Shown here: one piece after another, positions 1 to 6,238 of the stretch
Numbering within the stretch: position 1 is the stretch's first letter
Layout of the letters: the number at the start of each line of letters is the position of its first letter
NCBI RefSeq assembly: GCF_036263595.1
Contig: NZ_DATAGQ010000053.1
Location: 1 to 12,503, forward strand
From: Geminicoccus sp036263595
GTDB taxonomy: Bacteria > Pseudomonadota > Alphaproteobacteria > Geminicoccales > Geminicoccaceae
Reading direction: 5' to 3'
Length of the DNA stretch: 12,503 nt
The notes under the pieces: model-generated
Databases searched by the model: none
What the model was told of the DNA's origin: nothing
What the model saw: the letters and a program-made list of their open reading frames with translations, nothing else
Translations under genes and position numbers: made by a program

Positions 1-326
1 ATATGTCTGGCTCGTTCAGAGGGTGGGGGTGGGTCTGGCGGGCGCCGAAGGGACGGACGTCGAGAGAACTTGGCGGCCTCAGCGACACCCTGCGGATTGA
101 CTGCCCCTTTGGTCTTGTCGCTCGCAGTATCGACGAAGAAGGGCAGGATGCGGGGTCCTGTGCAATCTGGAAGGCGACGACATGGGCGCAGCGGAGCAAA
201 AACTGGGGCAGGCCGCTCCGTCACTGCCGGAGTCTTCCTATTCGTTTCCGCCCCTTCCACGTCCCAGCCGCTGGAAGCGCCTTCGGAAGGTTGACCAAAA
301 GGTCCGGAAGTTCGAATCCTAAGGGT

Positions 327-1028
327 GTCCTGTTGGCAATCGTCGGGCTGTTCTTGTCGTTGTGGGCGTTGTGGGAAGAGCATATCGGCCGGGTCGAGCA
401 GCGAACCGTTCGCGCTTGGCAGCTCCTCGGTACTCAAGCGCCCGGCAACAGTGGCAAGATTGAAGCACTCCAGTACCTGAACAGAGAGGATGGCGCGATC
501 TGCGTGCGGTGGCTGTAGGGATGCCTCATCCCGCTCAAGGCGCGCATACCGCTCGTCGGCATTGACCTATCCAAGGCGGACAATGGTTCACCTAACGATC
601 CGAGAGACGATCCCTCCTGCGCATCCTTACTAGGTGTAGAGCTACGCGAAGCGAATCTGACTGCTGCAGACCTGAGCGGGACGATCCTGAGTGAGGCGGA
701 CTTGTCTGGGTCGCAACCGAGATGATCGAACCTGAGCCAGACGGTCCTGTTCAGGACGAACTTGGGGCAAGTGACCCTGTTCAGGGCGAACCTCAGTGGC
801 GCACATCTGAAAGAGGCAAGCCTGTCCAGTTCGCTCCTGCCTGTGGCGAACCTGAGCGAAGCGGACCTACCTCGTACGAACCTGAACGACGTGTATGGGA
901 TCACGCAAGAGCAACTCAACAGCACCTGCGGCGATGAAAGAACCTGGTTACCTGCCGGGCTCACTACCCGTCGATGCAAGACAGAGCCGGCTCCGGATGA
1001 CACTGTCATCGGGAAGCAAGCAGAGTGA
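327..1028 (+). pseudogene. Decayed pentapeptide-repeat membrane protein gene
   Basis: One reading frame carries the whole plan of a pentapeptide-repeat membrane protein but is broken by TAG at 516-518 and TGA at 723-725. Before the first stop there is a hydrophobic segment (VLLAIVGLFLSLWALWEEHI) followed by RTVRAWQLLGTQAPGNSGKI and EALQYLN, a block I know from this type of protein. After the stop the same frame resumes with GCLIPLKARIPLVGIDLS, then A(D/N)LSxx-type pentapeptides interrupted by the TGA, and ends with the usual tail GITQEQLNSTCGDE and a natural stop at 1026-1028. No frameshift is needed, so two point mutations explain the loss (the TGA could come from CGA). The first 326 bases of the open frame show no similarity I recognise, and the original start is not identified. 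The role of such membrane pentapeptide proteins is unknown. Certain as a remnant; unlikely to give a functional full-length protein. Confidence 0.8.
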
Positions 1029-1422
1029 GGGCCAACCCGTGCGGACATATGATCGCTTCGGCGGAACTCGAGCTGATGCGCCTGTACGAAACCGTCCGCT
1101 TGTGGCGGCCCCGTGTCTTCCCAGCAGAAAGATACTCCAGGAAAATGACGCCTGGCTTCTGTGGATTGCCTCATGGAGCCAAAGGGGTGCCCCTAGTCAG
1201 CAGATGAAATTCTCCAGGTCGAACCACACCGATGGCGCGTCCTGAACAACAGGAACAACGCGCAGCGAAAGCCAGGCTTTTGAAGTCGATCTGAGACCGC
1301 GAGAGGGTGGGGGTGCCCAGGCTCGACGAAAAAGCAGGCGGTGAGCTACTCAGGATGGTGACATGAGTTACCTCGATCAGTTCAACACTCTCAGTGTATT
1401 GCGGGATGGCGCAGCTCAAGCG
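1029..1422. other. Gap without a recognisable gene
   Basis: This 394-bp stretch lies between the end of the pentapeptide pseudogene and the stop of the TPR gene, so both genes point into it. The short open frames here have no recognisable motifs, start signals or family resemblance. A G-rich 14-mer (AGAGGGTGGGGGTG) at 1302-1315 also occurs at 18-31, on the other side of the pseudogene. I see no convincing intrinsic terminator for either gene. Confidence 0.5.
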
Positions 1423-3495
1423 TCAGAACGAGCCGCAAGGAGATGAACCAGAGACAGCAGCTGATCCCTGAAGCTCCGCCAGCTTTGCTTTCAACTCGAC
1501 CAGACGCTCCTGGGCGATCGGCAGCCAATGTGTCTCCTGGCTCTGCTGAGAAACCTCAATGGCACTGCGCAAACAGCTGACCGCTTCTTCCAACCATGCT
1601 GTGTTGCCCTCCCGCTCGCCCAGGCTCGCCAGCGCGGTACCAAGGTTGTTCTGGGTCGTTGCCCATTGGAGAAGCGGCACTCGCTCAGGGGTCCGCTCCT
1701 TCAGGGCGTCACGGAAGGCAGCGACCGCCTCTTTCAGCCGTGCTGTACTGCCCTCCCACTCGCCTAGGCCTCCCAGCGCAATACCGAGGTTATTTTGGGT
1801 CATTGCCCAATCGAGCGGCACCCGCTCACGGGTCCGCTCCTTCAAGGCATCACGATAAGCGGCGATGGCCTCTTCCACCTGCGATGTGCTGCTTTCCCGC
1901 TGACCCAGGCTCAATAGCGCATTGCCGAGGTTATTCTGGGTCGTTGCCCATTGGAGCGGCACCCGCTCGCGGGTCCGTTCCTTCAGGGCGTCATGAAAGG
2001 CGTCCACCGCCTCTTGCAGCCGTGCTGTGCTGCCCTCCCACTCGCCTAGACTTGTCAGCGCGCTGCCGAGGTTGTTCTGGGTCGTTGCCCAATCGAGCGG
2101 CACCCGCTCACGGGTCCGCTCCTTCAGGGCATTACGATAAGCGGCGATGGCCCCTTCCAGCCATGCTGTGCTGCCCTCCCGCTCGCCTAGACTTGTTAGT
2201 ACGTTACCGAGGTTATTCTGGACTGTCGCCCATTGGAGGGGCACCTGCTCGCGGGTCCATTCTTTCAGAGCGTCACGAAAGGCGACAACCGCCTCTTCCA
2301 GCCGTGCTGTGCCACTCTCCCGCTCGCCCAGAAGCGCAAGCGCGGTACCGAGATTGTTCTGGGTCGTTGCCCATGGGCGGGGCACCTGCTCGCGGGTCCA
2401 TTCTTTCAGGGCGTCGCGGTAGGCGACGACTGCCTCTTCCAGCCGTGCTGTGCCGCCTTCCCGCTGGCCCAGGCTCGCCAACGCATTGCCGAGGTTATTC
2501 TGGGTCATCGCCCACTCAAGCGGCGCGCGCGCTCGAGTGTATTCCTTTAGGGCGGCGCGATAGGCGGCGACCGCCTCTTCCAACAGTACTGTGCCGCTCT
2601 CCCGTTCGCCTAGGCTGTGCAGCGCGTTACCGAGTTCGTTCTGAGTGCTTGCCCAGTCAAGCGGCACCTGCTCGCGACGATATTGCTGGAGCAGATCACG
2701 CCATATTTTGATGGACTCAGCCAGAGCGACGTTATCTCCCCGCTCATTGCCTTGGCGATACAGCGCCTCGGCCCGGCGCACGACGTAGCCTTCGTGCTCA
2801 TCCTGATGCCCGGGCGGCAACCGTTCGGCCGCCTGCTGGAACAGCTCGGCCGCCTCCAGATACTGCCGCTCGGTCATCTCTAGGTCGGCCAGAGTGGCAG
2901 TAGAAGCGGCGGCTCCGAGCAGCTGCGCATCTTCGGCCGCCTGTGCCTTTTCCCGCAGCTGCCTGGCCTGCTGAGCGGCATCAATCTGCGCCTGCGTCAC
3001 CTCCTTGAGCAGGCGACGCGCCTCGTCGAAGCGGCCGTCATTGATTGCGGCTTGGGCCTTCTCGGCCAAGGCACGTGAGGTTGGGTTGGTCGGATCGAGC
3101 GCCGCCAACTGCTGCTGGAGCCGCTTGTAGTCCTGGGCGACCTTGTTCAGCGTCTCCGGAAGGCGCTCCAGCGGCACCTCCTGCTCAAACACGATTTGCA
3201 GCAGGGTCTTGGTCGCATTCTTGGTGACACCAAGCTTCTCGCTGAGGTCGACGATCTTGTCGACGAGAGGCTCCGTAGCACCCTTGGCCGCGGCCTGGGT
3301 CAGTGCCTGCACCTGTTCCGGGGTCAGCCCGTAGTAGTTGTTGCAAGTGAACTTGTTGCCGGTGACGTTGCCTCCTCCGGAGACAGCACAGTCGGTAGCG
3401 GTGATGATGGTGTCTCCGATGGCGAACACCGGGTCAGGCTCGATCAGGCCCGTCCAAAGCAGCAGGCCCAGGGCGCCTACTACTGCTCGCTTCAC
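1423..3495 (-). CDS. Secreted TPR-repeat protein, 690 aa
   Basis: Predicted periplasmic or surface scaffold protein. Residues 1-25 form a signal peptide (MKR, hydrophobic core, PVFA cleavage site). Residues 42-53 carry GNVTGNKFTCNN, flanked by Cys36 and Cys51, followed by the GLTPEQVQAL segment. Residues about 80-275 are charged helices resembling the linker seen in TPR proteins that in other bacteria carry effector domains such as CHAT or NACHT. From about 279 to 654 there are eight tandem 47-residue TPR-like units with the core WATTQNNLGxALxSLGEREG, then a short tail. No catalytic domain is visible, so it probably binds partners; the ligand is unknown. The start is GTG at 3495-3493, overlapping the TGA of the upstream small gene as GTGA, which implies translational coupling. 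An SD-like AGAGGGA lies about ten bases upstream. TPR architecture is sure; location is inferred from the signal peptide; function is unknown. Confidence 0.88.
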   Translation of the reverse strand: MKRAVVGALGLLLWTGLIEPDPVFAIGDTIITATDCAVSGGGNVTGNKFTCNNYYGLTPEQVQALTQAAAKGATEPLVDKIVDLSEKLGVTKNATKTLLQIVFEQEVPLERLPETLNKVAQDYKRLQQQLAALDPTNPTSRALAEKAQAAINDGRFDEARRLLKEVTQAQIDAAQQARQLREKAQAAEDAQLLGAAASTATLADLEMTERQYLEAAELFQQAAERLPPGHQDEHEGYVVRRAEALYRQGNERGDNVALAESIKIWRDLLQQYRREQVPLDWASTQNELGNALHSLGERESGTVLLEEAVAAYRAALKEYTRARAPLEWAMTQNNLGNALASLGQREGGTARLEEAVVAYRDALKEWTREQVPRPWATTQNNLGTALALLGERESGTARLEEAVVAFRDALKEWTREQVPLQWATVQNNLGNVLTSLGEREGSTAWLEGAIAAYRNALKERTRERVPLDWATTQNNLGSALTSLGEWEGSTARLQEAVDAFHDALKERTRERVPLQWATTQNNLGNALLSLGQRESSTSQVEEAIAAYRDALKERTRERVPLDWAMTQNNLGIALGGLGEWEGSTARLKEAVAAFRDALKERTPERVPLLQWATTQNNLGTALASLGEREGNTAWLEEAVSCLRSAIEVSQQSQETHWLPIAQERLVELKAKLAELQGSAAVSGSSPCGSF
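1534..2661 (-). repeat. Eight tandem 141-bp repeats inside the TPR gene
   Basis: The TPR units are also clear DNA repeats with a 141-bp period. Phrases such as gttctgggtcgttgccca and cgcgggtcc recur at constant spacing. The most C-terminal unit (low coordinates) carries one extra leucine codon (VPLLQW against VPLQW), a 3-bp slip. Units differ mainly at LDWA/LQWA and at the stretch after LGE. The high identity suggests expansion by unequal exchange, so unit number may vary between strains and short-read assemblies may be wrong here. Confidence 0.85.
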
Positions 3496-3758
3496 GGGAC
3501 TTGATTCCCTCTGCCGGAGGCAGCCGGACCACCAGAGTTGGTGATAGTAAACGTGTTGCCCGACACATCACCCACTCCTGCAACGCCCTGGTAAGCATTG
3601 ACGCTGGCATGGCCGCCTGGCTTTGGCGCCGAGGATGGTGGTAAGAGGAAGACGACTACTGCCCAGACGCCGGTGGCCAGAACCACCAGCCCACCACCGA
3701 TCCAGGAGAGGGTGGCTTGGTTCTTCGGCCTCATAAGGAAGCGCCAGAGCGAGTTCAT
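3492..3758 (-). CDS. Small single-pass membrane protein with a GDVSGN motif
   Basis: An 88-residue protein: a basic N-terminus (MNSLWRFLMRPKNQ), one membrane segment at about 18-39 (IGGGLVVLATGVWAVVVFLL), a proline/glycine linker, and a glycine-rich tail with GVGDVSGNTFTITN at about 61-74. By the positive-inside rule the tail should face the periplasm. I recall similar small proteins (KNQAxLSWxGGG followed by a Gly/Ser/Asn tail) near TPR and pentapeptide proteins, but they have no assigned role. The ATG at 3758 is chosen because GAGGAGG lies seven bases before it; the open frame extends to 3953, but that part runs through the dyad-rich spacer. Its TGA overlaps the GTG start of the secreted TPR gene (GTGA), so the two form an operon. 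The tail motif resembles GNVTGNKFTCNN near the TPR protein's mature N-terminus, suggesting a shared fold or a contact. Confidence 0.75.
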   Translation of the reverse strand: MNSLWRFLMRPKNQATLSWIGGGLVVLATGVWAVVVFLLPPSSAPKPGGHASVNAYQGVAGVGDVSGNTFTITNSGGPAASGRGNQVP

Positions 3759-3770
3759 GGTATCCTCCTC

Positions 3771-3942
3771 GATACTCGCGAGCGATAAAGAGTATCTTGA
3801 CGATGCCACAGATAGCCCAGTTGGGCCAGCCAACTCTGATGCACGAAACTGGCCGTTTACGTGCATCCTCTTCCAGGCTGCCCAAAAGCTAGCTTGACGG
3901 TATTTCGTGCACCCATGTAGTTTCGGCACACGGTTTCGTGCA
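3771..3942. promoter_or_regulatory. Dyad-rich spacer between recombinase and TPR operon: candidate res or operator site
   Basis: Between the divergent starts at 3758 and 3956 lie several inverted repeats. GATACTC (3771-3777) pairs with GAGTATC (3790-3796). GCCCA (3815-3819) pairs with TGGGC (3822-3826). GATGCACGAAAC (3838-3849) pairs with GTTTACGTGCATC (3855-3867), perfect apart from one bulged base. TGCACGAAAC (3840-3849) recurs in inverse orientation as GTTTCGTGCA (3933-3942), and as TTTCGTGCA at 3903-3911. Small serine recombinases commonly have their multi-dyad res site directly in front of their own gene, and this arrangement fits. An alternative is an operator region for both transcripts. 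The 3771-3796 dyad sits directly upstream of the membrane gene's SD. The dyads are seen; the function is inferred. Confidence 0.5.
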
Positions 3943-3955
3943 GAGAGAAACAACC

Positions 3956-4528
3956 ATGGCCCGCACCTTCGCCTACTGCCGCGTGAGCACCACCGACCAG
4001 ACCACGGACAACCAGGTCCAGGAGATTGCTGGCGCGGGTTTCCAGGTGGATCCTCGGCGGGTCATCATCGAGGCCGTCAGCGGCAGCCGAGAGGCCCGTA
4101 AACGGCCTGCCTTCGCAAGGCTTCTCGATCGCCTAGAAGAAAGCGACGTGCTGATCGTGACGAAGCTGGACAGGCTCGGCCGTGACACCATCGACGTGCT
4201 CAGTACCGTGAAGGAACTGGAGGCCCGAGGCGTCCGTGTGCACTGCTTGGCGCTGGGTGGCGTGGATCTGACCAGCTCGGCCGGACGGATGACCATGGGT
4301 GTGCTGGCCAGCGTGGCGCAGTTCGAGCGCGACCTGATCATCGAGCGGACCCAGGCCGGGCTTGCCCGCGCAAAGGCCGAAGGGAAGACGCTGGGTCGTC
4401 CAAGTGCCCTGACGGCTACCCAACAAGTCGAGGTGCGGGCAGCCCTGACAGCGGGTCAGAGTGTGTCGGAGTTGGCGCGCCAGTACCGGACCAGCCGCAC
4501 GACGATCCAGCGAGTCAGGACCGCATAG
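3956..4528 (+). CDS. Small serine recombinase (resolvase/invertase family)
   Basis: A 190-residue site-specific recombinase that should cut and rejoin DNA at paired sites through a phosphoserine intermediate. The N-terminal catalytic domain shows AYCRVSTTDQ with nucleophile Ser11 and Arg9, a conserved Arg45, the KLDRLGRD block with Arg73 and Arg76, and FERDLIIERT (Glu124, Arg125) leading into the long E-helix. LGRPSALT links to a C-terminal helix-turn-helix at about 150-188 (SVSELARQYRTSRTTIQRV). Length and order match Tn3-type resolvases and DNA invertases. All key residues are present, so it looks active. A GTG at 3938 would add six residues, but the ATG at 3956 gives the usual family N-terminus and follows GAGAG by about eight bases. 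A TTGACG at 3894-3899 may be its -35 box. No transposase of the Tn3 family is visible, so resolvase and invertase cannot be told apart. Confidence 0.93.
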   Translation: MARTFAYCRVSTTDQTTDNQVQEIAGAGFQVDPRRVIIEAVSGSREARKRPAFARLLDRLEESDVLIVTKLDRLGRDTIDVLSTVKELEARGVRVHCLALGGVDLTSSAGRMTMGVLASVAQFERDLIIERTQAGLARAKAEGKTLGRPSALTATQQVEVRAALTAGQSVSELARQYRTSRTTIQRVRTA

Positions 4529-5117
4529 GGTCCGTCGTGACTACCCAATAGTCTACTAATCTAGTCAAGATTTACGAGCAATATCCTTGGCGGGGTCCGG
4601 GCTTCGTTTGCGAAGAAAAAGGACTAGTGGCTAGCAGTCTTCAACGGCTCAAAAGCCCTACTGGCTTTCCCTGCTGGGTGCCAACTAGTCCATGTCACTC
4701 GCTTTTGCCCCTGAAGGCATCGTCGGGACGCTATGCGCCCAGCAGAGCATCATCCCGGATCCTTAGGCGCCCACAAGCGGGGAATGGCCACAAGTGGGCC
4801 AGAAAGCATCCTTCCTGGGTTCCTCGACGGCCGCACGAGATCTACCAATATCGATGTTTGTGGTTCGCAACGCCTGCCCAAGAGCAGCTATCAGCATATC
4901 ACGGCCCTCCTGTGCAAAGACGTTCGTGTAGACCTTGAAGCTCAACGTAACAGCGATCTGCTTTTCAAAGCCACGCTGAAGACTATCAGGACAGAAGGGT
5001 CCTTGCGTCAGTGACTTGATCTTGGTTCGTTCGGAGAGGCAGCCGTTATCGGGAACTGCGCACTACAAGTGGTTGCCGTTCGTATCCCAACTCACATTCG
5101 TTTAGTGGAGGCCGATC
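4529..5117. other. 589-bp stretch without a convincing gene
   Basis: No open frame here resembles a family I know. A plus-strand frame (4733-5014) and a minus-strand frame without any ATG (about 5059-4763) look protein-like in parts but show no supported start or motif. A short stem CTTCG-TTTG-CGAAG at 4602-4615 is followed by five A and then by the nested palindrome at 4621-4691. The stretch separates the recombinase from the RES gene and may contain remnants of older mobile DNA. Confidence 0.4.
4621..4691. repeat. Nested imperfect palindrome, 71 bp
   Basis: The outer arms are GGACTAGTGGC (4621-4631) and GCCAACTAGTCC (4680-4691), complementary apart from one bulged base. Inside them AGCAG (4633-4637) matches CTGCT (4671-4675), and the innermost stem AAAGCC (4652-4657) pairs with GGCTTT (4663-4668) around a five-base loop CTACT. 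All three pairs nest correctly, so a single strand could fold into one long interrupted hairpin. It starts 93 bases after the recombinase stop. It could be a recombination site, a miniature element or a structured RNA. I found no integron-type GTTRRRY box at its ends. Confidence 0.55.
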
Positions 5118-6167
5118 TTGGTAACCGAGTTCCTGCTTTGCTCACGTTGCTTCAACGACCAAGGACTCATGCTAGAAGCTGTTCGTTTCGGAACTTCGGC
5201 AGAGGGAAAGTGCAAAAACTGTGGCGCCGAGGACGGCCAGAAGCTTGATGCCGACACGCTATGGCACCTTGCGCACAGGTTCTTTGTATGGGGAACACTC
5301 CACCGTGTTGAGTATGGTGCGGCACCACTGGTTAGGTTCAGCAGTGGCATGGAGACAGGTATCAAGCTATCGCCCTGGCTTGAACATGACGTTCATCTTT
5401 TCGAGAAAGCTCTAGGTGTCGGGTTCTTCCTGTACGGTCCAAGACTGTGGATGGTAGGCTTCATTGAGCCTCTACGAGCCCTTGAAGACAATAAAACCAG
5501 ATCATTGATTATCCAGCGCATCTTATCTGAATATCCAACTACCCAACTTACTCCCGACAGAATTTTTTACCGTGTACGAACTAATCCAACTGAGCCAAGC
5601 TCCAGCGCCCAATATGATAGCTCTCCATCTGAATTTTTGGGCAGGAACCGTTTAGACTCTGCTAATCTGCCAATCTTGTACTCGTCCGAAGATCTTCCAG
5701 TCTGCTTACATGAGCTGCGAGTTGCAGCGGAAGACAACATCTTCGTTGCAAGTTTACGCGCAAAAAAATCCCTACATCTTTTGGATCTAACTGAGGTTAT
5801 TGATGAAAATGTCACAGAGTTTGAAAGTCTAGATCTCGCAGTTCATATGCTTTTTTTAGCTGGCAAACACTCCTACAATATATGCCGAGATATTGCTCTT
5901 GCCGCACATGCACATGGTTTTGACGGGCTGCTTTATCCATCGTATTTCAGTCTTCTTAGGACTGGCTTTATGCCTTTTGAGACAAGTTACGGACTGTCAT
6001 TGCGTAAATATAGTAAATCCAAAGACTATGAAAAATCGAAAATGATCCCTAATATAGCTCTTTTTGGCAGGCCAATTCAACAAGATATTGTCGCCGTACA
6101 TTCTATCAATAAGGTAATACTACGCCGTGTTGATTATGATTTTCACTTTGGTCCGACCGAATGCTAA
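5118..6167 (+). CDS. RES-domain protein with N-terminal zinc-ribbon-like segment
   Basis: A 349-residue protein. Residues 8-11 (CSRC) and 32-35 (CKNC) form a zinc-ribbon-like pair at the start of a helical N-terminal region (to about 145) resembling the domain I know as HEPN/RES N-terminal domain 1. The C-terminal half is a RES domain: RIFYRVRTN (Arg152/Arg154), FLGRNR (Arg178), ILYSSE (Tyr188) and CLHELR (Glu199) fit the Arg/Glu pattern of the family. Several RES proteins are toxins that degrade NAD+, normally paired with an Xre-type antitoxin; none is visible next to this gene. The start is TTG at 5118, seven bases after GTGGAG; later ATG codons would lose the first CxxC. The second half is clearly richer in A and T than the flanking genes, which suggests transfer. 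RES assignment is confident; a toxin or defence role is inferred. Confidence 0.82.
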   Translation: MVTEFLLCSRCFNDQGLMLEAVRFGTSAEGKCKNCGAEDGQKLDADTLWHLAHRFFVWGTLHRVEYGAAPLVRFSSGMETGIKLSPWLEHDVHLFEKALGVGFFLYGPRLWMVGFIEPLRALEDNKTRSLIIQRILSEYPTTQLTPDRIFYRVRTNPTEPSSSAQYDSSPSEFLGRNRLDSANLPILYSSEDLPVCLHELRVAAEDNIFVASLRAKKSLHLLDLTEVIDENVTEFESLDLAVHMLFLAGKHSYNICRDIALAAHAHGFDGLLYPSYFSLLRTGFMPFETSYGLSLRKYSKSKDYEKSKMIPNIALFGRPIQQDIVAVHSINKVILRRVDYDFHFGPTEC

Positions 6168-6238
6168 CGATGTACAGCCATAAAGTGGCAAGCTTGATGC
6201 AAGCGGGTGCGCGTCACGATCATCGTAAGGATTCTCTG

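Noticed and set aside
300..330. tRNA-like GTTCGAATCC near 311-320, possible tRNA remnant or att site
   Set aside because: The flanking bases do not form a T-stem and no acceptor or anticodon arm is present; probably chance.
434..1174. 246-codon minus-strand open frame
   Set aside because: It is antisense to the pentapeptide repeats and only mirrors their biased codons (RFA/LRF patterns); no SD or family motif.
1171..1419. 82-codon minus-strand frame next to the TPR gene end
   Set aside because: Low-complexity composition, no motif, no ribosome binding site that stands out.
1596..2711. 371-codon plus-strand open frame across the TPR region
   Set aside because: Shadow of the tandem repeats on the opposite strand; the periodic Pro/Arg-rich sequence simply follows the 141-bp unit.
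3759..3953. N-terminal extension of the small membrane protein to 3953
   Set aside because: It would run through the dyad-rich spacer, nearly reach the recombinase start, and ignore the strong SD at the ATG of 3758.
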